Shown here piece after piece: positions 1 through 9,284 of a DNA stretch of 45,831 bases (within the stretch, counting starts at the first letter, position 1; every line of letters begins with the position of its first letter). Under the pieces are notes generated by a model that was not told the origin of the DNA, did no database searches, and was given only the letters and a program-made list of their open reading frames with translations. The translations under genes and the position numbers were made by a program. Location of the stretch: NCBI GenBank assembly GCA_947631945.1, contig CANRNI010000018.1, positions 1 through 45,831 of the forward strand. Reading direction: 5' to 3'. This DNA comes from an uncultured Clostridia bacterium. GTDB taxonomy: Bacteria > Bacillota > Clostridia > Oscillospirales > Acutalibacteraceae.

Positions 1-57
1 TTATCTCCAAATCAAGCTGAACTTTATTTTCTATAATTCCTCTTTTTTCTGTCTACT

Positions 58-192
58 TTATTGACTATGATCCACATAAATTAAACTATTACTTACTATA
101 AATTCTTTGTCTGTAAAACCTAATTTCTGAGCAATATAATAATAATCAATTTTTAGCCATTCATTTAAAATATTTTCTTTAAAATTATCCAT
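58..192 (-). CDS. 44-residue ORF directly downstream of the HamA-like gene
   Basis: A short open frame starts with ATG eight bases after the stop of the HamA-like gene, behind a weak GGTG, so it is probably translated from the same message. The predicted peptide starts MDNFKENILNEWLKID and has no transmembrane segment or motif I recognise. In Hachiman loci the gene following hamA encodes the large helicase HamB; this frame instead ends at TAA after 44 codons. A different frame is open from about position 52 to the window edge, so a frameshifted or later-starting partner cannot be excluded. No function is assigned. Confidence 0.4.
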   Translation of the reverse strand: MDNFKENILNEWLKIDYYYIAQKLGFTDKEFIVSNSLIYVDHSQ

Positions 193-200
193 ATTCACCA

Positions 201-1121
201 CTATTTTATTTTATTTTGAAACTCTATCGCCAATTCTTCTAATTTCCATATAGGAAATACTATATAATTTATCCTACTTAAAATGGGATATGATTTTATA
301 TCTATTTTTGAATTATCAAAATTCTTAAATCTTTCCTTTATAATTTCCTCAATTTGACTATAGATACTATTATTGTTCAGAACATCTATTTCTTTATTCT
401 CATTGTACACTACTATGCAAACAAGATCAAAATACGGATTTTCAATTGTATTGTTTAAATAACTTTCGGCAATGTCATCGAGTTCAGGTGACAAAAAATC
501 TTCATGGACATATAAGTTTAACTCTTGTTGAAAATTAACATATGTATTTAAGATACTATCTAATGAATTTTTAAATGCTGAATTAAACTGATAATCACTA
601 GTATATACCTTTGCTTCTCCTAAAACGAAAACATTTTTGTCATCGTCTTTTCTGTAATGAATTGCATCAGCACCAAACCTTTCCATATCAGCTGATGTGG
701 TAATTTTCATCTTTCTAACTAAAGGAGTGGCTTTCATAAATCTTTGAATAAAATGGAACAGCAACAATTCCCCCATTTGTCCCTGAACAAGTAATTTGTC
801 AGTAACATTATTGCCTCTGAATTTTTCGCTTGCTTTTCTTTGAACAGCAGAACTAGCTGCAGCACGGCTTTTCCCTTTTTGCATCTCTTTTTTGAGAATT
901 TCTTGATATTTTTCAGAATCATATATCCAATCCACGATAGTATCATAAAGTTCATTTATAAATTCTGTGCGTAATTCTCGTATATCCTGATAAGCTATAT
1001 TTGCACCAATATGTGTATCTTTATCTGGAATAATATCAAACCTCTGTTTTATTATGTGGATGTTATTAAACAATGCATCATTATTGATTAATTTTGATTC
1101 AATGTCGGATTTTGTTAACAT
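201..1121 (-). CDS. hamA: HamA-like nuclease (DUF1837), Hachiman-type antiphage defence
   Basis: Predicted 306-residue cytoplasmic protein with the DUF1837/HamA layout: a helical N-terminus, then a PD-(D/E)xK-like nuclease core. Counting from the upstream in-frame codon at 1151, the core shows GELLL (E128), FGADAIH (D162) and LGEAKVY (E179 and K181), the expected D...ExK catalytic set. HamA family nucleases work with the helicase HamB, which senses phage DNA damage and releases HamA to degrade DNA. I chose the ATG at 1121 because a clear GAGGAA lies nine bases upstream; the ATG at 1151 has no ribosome binding site. The partner helicase is not visible: the gene runs towards the left window edge, where only a short ORF can be read. 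Family call is by motif, not by search. Confidence 0.72.
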   Translation of the reverse strand: MLTKSDIESKLINNDALFNNIHIIKQRFDIIPDKDTHIGANIAYQDIRELRTEFINELYDTIVDWIYDSEKYQEILKKEMQKGKSRAAASSAVQRKASEKFRGNNVTDKLLVQGQMGELLLFHFIQRFMKATPLVRKMKITTSADMERFGADAIHYRKDDDKNVFVLGEAKVYTSDYQFNSAFKNSLDSILNTYVNFQQELNLYVHEDFLSPELDDIAESYLNNTIENPYFDLVCIVVYNENKEIDVLNNNSIYSQIEEIIKERFKNFDNSKIDIKSYPILSRINYIVFPIWKLEELAIEFQNKIK

Positions 1122-1245
1122 ATTGATTGTTTCCTCGGTAAAAATTAACATGTAAAGTAAAACTATCTGTTAATTATATAACAAAAATCTGGCTCTTTCA
1201 ACTTATTTATTCTAAGTTAGCGATTATTCCAAATTCAAGTTAATT

Positions 1246-1851
1246 TTACTTTTTCATATTTGTTTTGAACATTAAGAATATCTTCATAACACAATTCAAT
1301 CCATTTGGTGTATTCTTTATCGAAATTGCTACTAAAATTGAATTTCCATTTACAGTTATAATATATTGATTATTTAAATTTTCAACGTAAGCAAAATATG
1401 TGTAAAAAGTTTTGTTAAGCGTATTATTAATTTTGTCCAAATGATAAAATTCTGAGTTTTGGTTATCAGTTATTTTACTTTCACTTCCATTAGTATCTAA
1501 TACAGTAATATAATAATCATCTGAATTTCTATATTGATACACATAAATTATTATTCCGTCAGAAATTTTTTGAATTATTCTCTTTGTATCTGCTCCCGTG
1601 CCTAATTTCCAACCGTCATTTGATTTCGGAATAATAGCGTAAATATCAGTATCTCCATTTTCGCCAATCACGAAATCTGATTTTTTGCCGTTCACAACAA
1701 GTTTGACCTCACCTTTGTTGACATAACTATATGCTGATTTCGGAGAGGAAAATGTCACAAATATATTTTCAATTGGAATTAATACAGACAGTATTGTCAG
1801 CATTACGGCAATAATAATGCAAATTATATACCAACGACGCTTCCGGAGCAC
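1246..1851 (-). CDS. Membrane-anchored hypothetical protein
   Basis: A 201-residue protein starting at a GTG codon, with a basic N-terminus and one hydrophobic segment (about residues 7-25, WYIICIIIAVMLTILSVLI), then a roughly 170-residue exported domain rich in beta-prone stretches. I recognise no family. The same frame stays open upstream of the GTG to a TAA at about 1957-1959 and encodes another hydrophobic stretch (IFGIVRLIFCIIALVVCFFL), but no ATG with a good ribosome binding site is present there. Either the start is non-standard in that extension or the 5' end of the gene has decayed. It lies on the same strand as the defence and toxin genes but is well separated from both, so no operon is inferred. 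Confidence 0.5.
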   Translation of the reverse strand: MLRKRRWYIICIIIAVMLTILSVLIPIENIFVTFSSPKSAYSYVNKGEVKLVVNGKKSDFVIGENGDTDIYAIIPKSNDGWKLGTGADTKRIIQKISDGIIIYVYQYRNSDDYYITVLDTNGSESKITDNQNSEFYHLDKINNTLNKTFYTYFAYVENLNNQYIITVNGNSILVAISIKNTPNGLNCVMKIFLMFKTNMKK

Positions 1852-2130
1852 ACGGGATTTTTTTATTAAGAAAAAGCAAACAACTAAAGCAATAATACAA
1901 AATATTAATCTAACTATTCCAAATATTGTATTGTTCTCCCATTCTAATACCCACTTTTAAACCCGACCTTTAATTCCGAAAGGAACATCAACGCGGTACG
2001 ACGGAAAAAAACTCGTGTAGATACACCCTAAATGTTATCTTTTTTGACAGGCATGGCAGAAAATTTTGTGTAAGCGGAATATGACTGAAAACGACAAAGT
2101 CAAGAAATTAGGCGAGGGAAACGCTCGCAG

Positions 2131-2250
2131 AGCGAGTCTTGATTCCCTATTTGAGTTTTTTTTCGGTGGAGCGCGGCGGTATGTGCGCCTTGGTGTGAAT
2201 GCCGCAGCGCTCCACCGAAAATACCATCTTATGGGAATCATCCGACTTTC
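2131..2250. repeat. Nested palindrome (15-bp perfect arms) in decayed intergenic DNA
   Basis: The outer pair is TGATTCCC (2139-2146) and GGGAATCA (2233-2240). Nested inside is a perfect 15-bp inverted repeat, TTTTCGGTGGAGCGC at 2160-2174 with its complement at 2207-2221, whose loop also pairs partly (GGCGG with CCGCA-like bases). It could be the end of a mobile element, a MITE-like unit or a structured transcript. It adjoins a transposase-like remnant, which favours a mobile-element origin. Short ORFs on both strands across it are accounted for by the palindrome itself. Confidence 0.55.
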
Positions 2251-2366
2251 CTGTCGGCGAACATAATATCAAGCTGATTAAGTACCATGTCCCAATTCTG
2301 ACATCTTGCATGCCAGTGCTTAATAATCCTCTGTGACTCTAAGTATAGCATTCTTGACTGGGTCGT
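2238..2366 (-). pseudogene. Remnant resembling the C-terminus of an IS256-type (mutator) transposase
   Basis: A 42-codon open stretch ends in TGA and reads, near its end, KHWHARCQNWDMVLNQLDIM followed by FADR. This resembles the C-terminal tail of IS256-family transposases, which typically ends with a W...NW...L.QL.I.F..R pattern. There is no upstream catalytic part in any frame: a stop precedes the fragment immediately. The adjoining palindrome may belong to the same decayed element. The family call rests on a short pattern and could be chance. Confidence 0.35.
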
Positions 2367-2451
2367 CTATTTTTATGCTGTCTTTTTTTGTCGTTTACAC
2401 AGAATTTTTCGCGGTCTCTAAGTTACAGCCAAAAGCAATTGCCCATTGATT

Positions 2452-2650
2452 TCATGGGTCATCAAAATTAGACTTTCTATAAGACCACTTAGAGGTTCCT
2501 GTATTCAACTCAAAATTTATTTGTTTTCGCTTATTTGGATTCGGTTTACGTCGTGCATCACCTTTATATCTCGCAGCTCTGATGCATTAGCATTTTGATG
2601 TTTCTCTCTATTAGCAGCATTGGTTGTACCTTTTTTGTTATGTTCTCTAT
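2452..2650 (-). pseudogene. Degenerate coding debris, possibly an orphan toxin C-terminus
   Basis: Two overlapping frames read like one frameshifted coding stretch. The first gives NKKGTTNAANREKHQNANA. The second continues with RYKGDARRKPNPNKRKQINF and ends ...KWSYRKSNFDDP before a TGA. The basic, Asn/Pro/Lys-rich composition resembles tails of polymorphic-toxin cassettes, and displaced C-terminal fragments are commonly left downstream of rhs genes, which is the position here. No start or ribosome binding site was found, and the identity is a guess from composition. Confidence 0.25.
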
Positions 2651-2708
2651 ACAATACCGTATATCACATGCCGGAAATCCAAATAATACTTACGGTATAG
2701 TTCAAAAT

Positions 2709-3020
2709 TTATTCTTTTGAGCATAAGAGTGGGTTAAAAATTTTGATTATTGTGGCATACCCTACAATACGAGCGCCTTCTTGAATAGTGATTTTTTTCC
2801 CAATCCAAAGACAGTGAGGATATGCTTCTGGCAACAGGAACGTAATTGTTCCTGTTGCAGTTCCATTTGGCGGCACCGAAGCAACTTCGTAATAATGATG
2901 AATACCTGTAGTTAAATAATCACCTGTTATTAAATGAGCAGGTCTGTAACCGTCAATTGCTGGATGTATTCTTGTGCCATTGAACTCAAATATTACTTCA
3001 ACATCTGGTGATCTATTCAT
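2709..3020 (-). CDS. EF-Tu domain III-like small protein, probable immunity protein of the RHS toxin
   Basis: A 103-residue soluble protein starting at ATG twelve bases after the RHS gene stop, behind AAGGGG. Its sequence follows domain III of elongation factor Tu: GYRPAHLITGDYLTTG aligns with the 'YRPQFYFRTTDVTG' strand region, then a 'GTITFLLPEAYPHCLWIGKK' segment, and IQEGARIVGYATIIKI matches the diagnostic IREGGRTVGAGVV motif. There is no GTPase domain, so this is not a translation factor. Small stand-alone proteins of this type occur in bacteria without a known job. Its place directly behind a polymorphic toxin is the classic immunity position, so I infer that it neutralises the RHS C-terminal domain. 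Resemblance to EF-Tu raises the possibility that it mimics or protects the toxin's target. Confidence 0.6.
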   Translation of the reverse strand: MNRSPDVEVIFEFNGTRIHPAIDGYRPAHLITGDYLTTGIHHYYEVASVPPNGTATGTITFLLPEAYPHCLWIGKKITIQEGARIVGYATIIKIFNPLLCSKE

Positions 3021-3032
3021 AGCATTTACCCC

Positions 3033-6000
3033 TTATGGCATAAATTTTATCGTCCTGCTAACAGCTTGGTTGAATGTACTGAGTTGATTTCCATATACAG
3101 TTAAAGTGCCGCTGCGAAATATACTGGTGTCTACTCCACCTGTGTAAAACTGATTAAGCATATTAGTTGGCACTTTTGCACTAACAATTGTATTTTGGCC
3201 CATCATACTTCCAAATCGTCTCGTTTCGGCCAAATTAAAACCAAACTGTTTACTCTCCATGCCTCCTGGAGCCAAATTAAATTGACCAGTAGCCTTTATA
3301 TCTTGAGCTTCTGCCTTACTAACAGAACGATAAACTTTTGTTGTTGGGGTCTTTGTAGATACATATGCACCAGCCCCACCAAAAACAGCACCGCCGGCAG
3401 TTGCCGCAACAGTTCCCCAGCTTCCCTTGTTATTAAATTCCTTTACAGAACGTGATGTCGAAGCAGCTGATATTGCCGTCACTCCATAAATTGCTGAAGA
3501 ACCTATAAAAGCCCCCGCTGCTATTGTAGAAGCTGTAGTAGCAGCAGCCATACCGCTTCCAACCATAAAAACAGCTGATACAGCAGCAGCAAATCCACCA
3601 CAAGTTGCAACTGTTGCTACTCCACAACCTACTACAACTGCTGCTCCAATAACCCAATGATACCATTCTTCACCGATTGGATCAAATCTATTAATAGAAT
3701 TATTTCCACAATACACAAATAGATTTAAATCTGTTATATTGTCACCTATAATTAACTGTCCATCCGCATTGATAAATCTACCCCATTCGGGATTGTAGTA
3801 ACGGCTGTTGAGGTAGTAGAGATTGGATTCCGTATCATAGTAGTAGCCGCGATAACGGAACGGATTTGCCTTTGCGACTGCTGTAAGGGAGCTGAGATTA
3901 ATGATTCTTCCGTACGGGTCGTACTGATATGTACCGGCAATTGATTTGTCCGCTTTCATTATATGCGTTACATCGCCCTGCAAATTGTATACATAGTAAT
4001 ACATCTCGCCGTTATATTTAAAGGCAGTGCGTTTTCCGCTCGCGTCATAATAGAACGGAATGGTAGTGTTTCCTGTATTTTGCGCAAGTATCGTACTTCC
4101 GTCAAGTAAATATGTTGTAGCTGTGCCGCCGATCGTCTTGATTGTCCTGATTCCGTCGGAATTGTAGTTATAGCTTGTTGTCGTCTTGCCGTCGCTGTAT
4201 GTCATCATGCGCCTGCCCAGCCACGTGAAGCTTTGACCGTTATAGGTAAGCGGATTTCCTATTTTATCATATGTAATTGTTTTTCCGTTGTACGCGGTTA
4301 GCTTGTCTTTCCAGTTGGAATCTCCGTAAGTATAGTTTATTGTCTCAAGCAGTGTTTTTACTGATAAATCTTCATCGACATAATTACAGGTGTATGTTTT
4401 CTTTGATGTTATATTGCCGCTTTTATCATATGTATAAATATACGTTTTGTCTGTTGATTCGCAGTCCGCTCTTGTGAGCTGATTCAGCGCATCGTAAGTA
4501 TATTTATCGTATAAAATATTATCGGTTATTACATATTTGATATTTCCGCGATTGTCATATTCATATCTGAGATTATTTATATTATCGTTATTATAAGTAA
4601 TTTCTGAAACCAGTCCGCTTGTTTTTGTTGAATCGGAGGAATTATTCAGATATTTATAATCCGTTTTTAATGCGATTACATTGTTTGCATAAATGTAATC
4701 TCTTGTATTTCTGCCGAGGCTGTCATATGATTTTTTTACAAAATCGCCGTTTGTGAACATTGTTTGTTCAAGAGCGTTATCCATATTTTTATTATATGAA
4801 TAACTTACGGACGCTTTTGCTCCTGCAAAGCTGTAATCAACCCCCGTCGTCAGATTCCTTTCATCATAATTCGTACGGATATACGAGCCGTCATTCCTAT
4901 ACATCTCTATTATTCTGCCTGACAAATCATAGGTATAATTATACACCTTATTTCCTACAGCTTCATAATATCTTGAAGTTCTGCCCGCCGCATCGTATGC
5001 CCAGTTAAATCTTTCAACCTCGTTTCCCTTAGAATCATTATATGCCTTTGTTGTAACTCTGTCAAGATTGTCGTAAATATACGATACGGAATTGCCGTTG
5101 CCATAAGTTGACTTTGTCAGATTTCCGTTATGACTCTCATATGTATTTGTCGAAAGAGTCTGACTGCCTACAGCGACTGTACTCGGATTCATAAAATTGT
5201 CATATGTGAAATTATAGGTAACGGTAGGCGTTTTAATACTGCTTAATGTTCTGTTTGACGAGTTATAGTTATAACTGACAGTTGAACCGCCGGAGGTCAC
5301 GGAAGTCAGTAAATCGTTGTTGGCATTGTAACCGTATGATGTTATATTGCCGGCGCTGTCTGTAACAGTGGCAAGCGTCCCCTGAGAAGTGTTATACGTG
5401 TATGACGTTGTATTGCCCAGAGAATCGGTTTCCGAGCGCAGTTCATTTGAGTTTGTACCGCCATATGTTGAAGAAGTAACTATTTTTTGGCTTGTACCCG
5501 ATGATGACACGGTTACAGAGCTTACACTGCCCTTTGCATTATAGCCGTATGTTATCAGTATATTGGAATTATTTGATTTCGCGGTAAGAAGCCGATGCTT
5601 ATTTGTACCGCTTTCGTTATATGTGTAAGAATAAGATGTGTTATCCTCATAATTAGCGGTAAGCAGATTTTTCGCGCTGCTGTATGTAAATTTCTGATTG
5701 GTATTTGCATTATCCGACGCGCTGATAAGATTTCCCTTTGAGTCATAAGTATAGCTTGTTCCCGTTTCGTCTATATTCAGAGATACGTTGTCATAATAAG
5801 CTGTGTTCGCGTTAAAATAATATATTAACCTTGTTCTTATCTCCGAAATGGTTTTACCGCTGTTTTTTGATGAAGCTTTTACAATGCCGGTCACGTATTG
5901 CCAATCCGTTATGCCTGTATTATACATGAAATTGAAATATTCTTCGGTTCCGTCTGTGTATATCAATACGCCATTCAGAGCAAAATATCGGGTTTTTGCA

Positions 6001-9000
6001 TTGTCTATCGGTACTGAATTTGCTTTTGCAATAGCGCTTAAAGAAAATGCACATTTTGAAGCCGGTTTATTGATTTTGACACTCTGATAAACGGCTTTTT
6101 TATCAGTCTGACTGCCCGTTATTTTACATGAACCGCCTGTAACGCCTTCTCCTGTACCTACTTTAGAGGATTTAACCCATACGCTTGACGAATTTGTGAA
6201 CGCACTGTCTTCAAGCAGATTGTACTCGTTTACCACTTTTCCTTCTTCAACTTGAATACAGTCATAGTAAGTGGTTCCCGAACCTTTGGATGATAATACG
6301 AAATTAACAAAATCCGTTCCCGAAGGAATTGTGAAATAAAAGTAAATTCTCTTATATTCGCTGACTTGCTCATTAATTGTAGGAGATGAATATACGGCAA
6401 GAGATACGTTTGAACCGCTGCTGTTATCAAAACAATTGGCATAAATTGATGAATTGGGAGATGCCGATGTTGTTTTTATATAAGCGGAATATGTATATGT
6501 GTTGCCGACTTTAAGATTTACACCGTCAACATTGATTCTTTGATATGCTTTAAGATTAGTAGTACTTGTTTTCGCTATTTTCAGGGATTTTGTTCCCAAG
6601 TACGGGCTGTCAGTTGCCGCTGTACATGTACCGCCGCTGCCGTCAAGTGACCAACTGCTCATAGAGCTTTCAAAGCTGTGATTTTTCAGCAAATTATTGA
6701 CAAAAGCAGTTTTTTGCATTGCGGCTGTCATCTTATTGCCCAAATCTGTGGACGATTCTTTATTATATGTATAATTTTCTCCTCCTCCGTTAGCATCATT
6801 TACGCATATTGTTCTGCCATAGTTATCAAAAATATATGTTTCTGAACGGTTTTTGTTATCCTTAAATTTAGTGCTGTTATTATAGGAATAATCCATAGTT
6901 AGTGATGCGCCTGTTGTGCCATCTGTTCCAAGTTCCGTAACAGATACAACACGGTTTTTTACAGAGGCATGACTGCTTGAAGGATAAGTATATGATAATG
7001 CTGTGCCATTTACAGCAGTAATTTTTGCTACACGATAATCATTGTAATTGATTTTTGTTGTAGTTCCGTCTGAATATGTGATAGAAGTTAAAAGATTATA
7101 AGTAGTATTGTATACAAAAGATGTCACCCTGCCTGCCGGATCTTTTATAGAACTTACGTTATTTCCACTGTATGATAATGTGATTATCCTGCTTGCGCCG
7201 TCCTTTATAGATGTAATTCTATTATTACTATCATAAATATACTGATAATAATTATTATCCGCGTCACAAATTTTTCTTATAGTTCCGTCGCTTTTGTAAA
7301 TATTTTTTGCACCCGATTTAAATTCAAGCGTAAATTTTGCGTCTGCGCTGCTTTCATTAACAGTTAATGTATAATTAAGACCCTCTTCATCTACAAATTG
7401 TGTTGTTGAGCCTGACTTGGGTATGAAATAATGATCTGTGCCGTCAGCATCTGTATAAATATATCTGAAGCCGGCACTATATAAAGCTGTATTTAACTCA
7501 CTTGAACCTTTGACTATTTTTACAATTTTTTGCTGAAAATCAAATCTCCAGCCTTTGCCCGCTCTTCCTTGTCCTAAGCCATCGTCTTTACATAAATATC
7601 CGTTATACACAAGTGAAATATTTGCAGGAGAATTATTACCGGTTCCGCTGTATATAGGAGCAACAAAAACAAGATTTCCTGTGCAATCATTAATATATGA
7701 TGTTCCCGAAGATTCCAATGATTGAGAGTGATATGTCCAACGGTCTTCCAGACCTTTATTGTTTAAATATATAACTGTCAATGTTGGTTTATATGATGTA
7801 CTTTCCGCATCATAATTTGCCGATGCAAATGTTGTACATGTATATTCATCTTCTCTTTCAGCCCATAAAACAAAACCATAATTTGTATATTTTCCGTTAT
7901 ACCAGTCTTTTACCGTTCTGCCTACATCAAAAGTCACCCAAGCTCCCCCGCTCGCCGAAGATGTATTAATATAGTCTAATTTTTCACTGTAGGGAACCGA
8001 TGGAATACCTGAGAATGATGAAGATTTAATAATACTGTCATCTGTCCATGATGTTGACACTCTGCCGATATTAATTTGTGATGACGTAGAACCTACTGCT
8101 GTTGAATATCCGTTTTCTCCCGGAAATTGACATAAGCTTACCTGCCCTCCGACCACCATATCTCCGGCGGACAGATTGGGCAAATTAAATTTTAAAAACG
8201 AACGGCATTTGCCATATGTATAATTTCTTCCAACCATTAGAGAGCCATGAGGATAACTTGATGATGAACCCTTTTCAAGCGCAGTTGCATCGTTGTTGAT
8301 ATCTACATTTGCTTTTGAAACATAAGGGTCAATAGTTACAGGGTAAACTCTGTTTTTATCTTTCAGCCAATTTTTGTCTGCTAAAAGCTTAACTTTTAAT
8401 ACGCCGTCTTTTTGAGATTGAATTTTTATTGATAACTTTGTGCTTGTTGCCATATCATTGTCAAACATATACGGAGCAGCTATTTCAGCAACAGCTACAT
8501 TACCATTATATAAAGTAATGGTTCTTTCATCAGTCTGTTCTGCGGACAACTCTCCTATATTGTATTTTATGCTAAAATTATTTTGTGCTTTATTTGAATT
8601 TAAAATAATATTTTCTTTTAGACCTTCCGCTGTAACTGTATATTCAATATCTACGTCATTATAGAAATGATTATATTTTACTTTACTTTCAAGGTTATCA
8701 AGAAACTTTGAATTATTATTTATCTTAGCTGTTTTTATGTTATTCTTAATTTTTGAAGCAGTTGAGTTCTTTTTTAATAAACCAAAATTCCCATCTTCAT
8801 AACTCCATGATATATCATTGCCGTTAATGTTATATCTGATAAGATTGTTTGAATCAGCTTTTTCTGAAAGTTCAACATCAATTGGTGATGAATGTGGGGT
8901 TAAGTATTTATTGCCGTTTTTATCTTCTTTTTCGACAAGGGTGTTGTCAATCTCAATCCATTTACCTCCATTTTCTTTCTGATAATGAATCGGTGAAGAA

Positions 9001-9284
9001 TATGATACTGCGGCATATGTTCCGTCTGAACAAAGAAAATGTTTCGTTGTCAAATCTCTTTTATCGGTTATTTCGCATACTATTTTATCAAATATGTTTT
9101 CTTCTGTATCTGTATCTTTGTCATTATCTGTTACATATTCAGATTCATATGTATTTTCTGATAAATCTTCTTCAACCGCTTGCATATTTTTTGCAAGCAC
9201 ATTCATAGGCATAATTTCAAGAACCATCAATAATGTTAAAGCTAAAGATAAAATTCTTTTTGTACTTTTTGTTTTTCTGAGCAT
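3033..9284 (-). CDS. Secreted RHS/YD-repeat polymorphic toxin with variable C-terminal domain
   Basis: A 2083-residue protein. It begins with a signal peptide (basic start, hydrophobic core, ending near VLAKN). A DNRLRE-type domain follows (around residues 320-510, FLKFNLPNL), then YD repeats, a carbohydrate-binding-like insert (NLLKNHSFESSMSSWSL region), more YD repeats and the RHS core (PFRYRGYYYDTESNLYYLNS then RYYNPEWGRFI). After the core come Ala/Gly-rich hydrophobic segments and a last 100-residue domain beginning VYRSVSKAEAQDIKATG. That domain has the look of RHS-associated ADP-ribosyltransferase-like toxins (VYR, then a Phe-rich strand with ETRRFG), but I cannot place all catalytic residues. 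RHS shells encapsulate and release such toxins to kill competitors. The start at 9284 has AGTAGG upstream. The next gene on the strand is the likely immunity gene. Confidence 0.85.
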   Translation of the reverse strand: MLRKTKSTKRILSLALTLLMVLEIMPMNVLAKNMQAVEEDLSENTYESEYVTDNDKDTDTEENIFDKIVCEITDKRDLTTKHFLCSDGTYAAVSYSSPIHYQKENGGKWIEIDNTLVEKEDKNGNKYLTPHSSPIDVELSEKADSNNLIRYNINGNDISWSYEDGNFGLLKKNSTASKIKNNIKTAKINNNSKFLDNLESKVKYNHFYNDVDIEYTVTAEGLKENIILNSNKAQNNFSIKYNIGELSAEQTDERTITLYNGNVAVAEIAAPYMFDNDMATSTKLSIKIQSQKDGVLKVKLLADKNWLKDKNRVYPVTIDPYVSKANVDINNDATALEKGSSSSYPHGSLMVGRNYTYGKCRSFLKFNLPNLSAGDMVVGGQVSLCQFPGENGYSTAVGSTSSQINIGRVSTSWTDDSIIKSSSFSGIPSVPYSEKLDYINTSSASGGAWVTFDVGRTVKDWYNGKYTNYGFVLWAEREDEYTCTTFASANYDAESTSYKPTLTVIYLNNKGLEDRWTYHSQSLESSGTSYINDCTGNLVFVAPIYSGTGNNSPANISLVYNGYLCKDDGLGQGRAGKGWRFDFQQKIVKIVKGSSELNTALYSAGFRYIYTDADGTDHYFIPKSGSTTQFVDEEGLNYTLTVNESSADAKFTLEFKSGAKNIYKSDGTIRKICDADNNYYQYIYDSNNRITSIKDGASRIITLSYSGNNVSSIKDPAGRVTSFVYNTTYNLLTSITYSDGTTTKINYNDYRVAKITAVNGTALSYTYPSSSHASVKNRVVSVTELGTDGTTGASLTMDYSYNNSTKFKDNKNRSETYIFDNYGRTICVNDANGGGENYTYNKESSTDLGNKMTAAMQKTAFVNNLLKNHSFESSMSSWSLDGSGGTCTAATDSPYLGTKSLKIAKTSTTNLKAYQRINVDGVNLKVGNTYTYSAYIKTTSASPNSSIYANCFDNSSGSNVSLAVYSSPTINEQVSEYKRIYFYFTIPSGTDFVNFVLSSKGSGTTYYDCIQVEEGKVVNEYNLLEDSAFTNSSSVWVKSSKVGTGEGVTGGSCKITGSQTDKKAVYQSVKINKPASKCAFSLSAIAKANSVPIDNAKTRYFALNGVLIYTDGTEEYFNFMYNTGITDWQYVTGIVKASSKNSGKTISEIRTRLIYYFNANTAYYDNVSLNIDETGTSYTYDSKGNLISASDNANTNQKFTYSSAKNLLTANYEDNTSYSYTYNESGTNKHRLLTAKSNNSNILITYGYNAKGSVSSVTVSSSGTSQKIVTSSTYGGTNSNELRSETDSLGNTTSYTYNTSQGTLATVTDSAGNITSYGYNANNDLLTSVTSGGSTVSYNYNSSNRTLSSIKTPTVTYNFTYDNFMNPSTVAVGSQTLSTNTYESHNGNLTKSTYGNGNSVSYIYDNLDRVTTKAYNDSKGNEVERFNWAYDAAGRTSRYYEAVGNKVYNYTYDLSGRIIEMYRNDGSYIRTNYDERNLTTGVDYSFAGAKASVSYSYNKNMDNALEQTMFTNGDFVKKSYDSLGRNTRDYIYANNVIALKTDYKYLNNSSDSTKTSGLVSEITYNNDNINNLRYEYDNRGNIKYVITDNILYDKYTYDALNQLTRADCESTDKTYIYTYDKSGNITSKKTYTCNYVDEDLSVKTLLETINYTYGDSNWKDKLTAYNGKTITYDKIGNPLTYNGQSFTWLGRRMMTYSDGKTTTSYNYNSDGIRTIKTIGGTATTYLLDGSTILAQNTGNTTIPFYYDASGKRTAFKYNGEMYYYVYNLQGDVTHIMKADKSIAGTYQYDPYGRIINLSSLTAVAKANPFRYRGYYYDTESNLYYLNSRYYNPEWGRFINADGQLIIGDNITDLNLFVYCGNNSINRFDPIGEEWYHWVIGAAVVVGCGVATVATCGGFAAAVSAVFMVGSGMAAATTASTIAAGAFIGSSAIYGVTAISAASTSRSVKEFNNKGSWGTVAATAGGAVFGGAGAYVSTKTPTTKVYRSVSKAEAQDIKATGQFNLAPGGMESKQFGFNLAETRRFGSMMGQNTIVSAKVPTNMLNQFYTGGVDTSIFRSGTLTVYGNQLSTFNQAVSRTIKFMP

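Noticed and set aside
2035-2266. Two overlapping 66-68 codon frames on opposite strands
   Set aside because: Both are produced by the nested palindrome; neither has a start signal or coding character.
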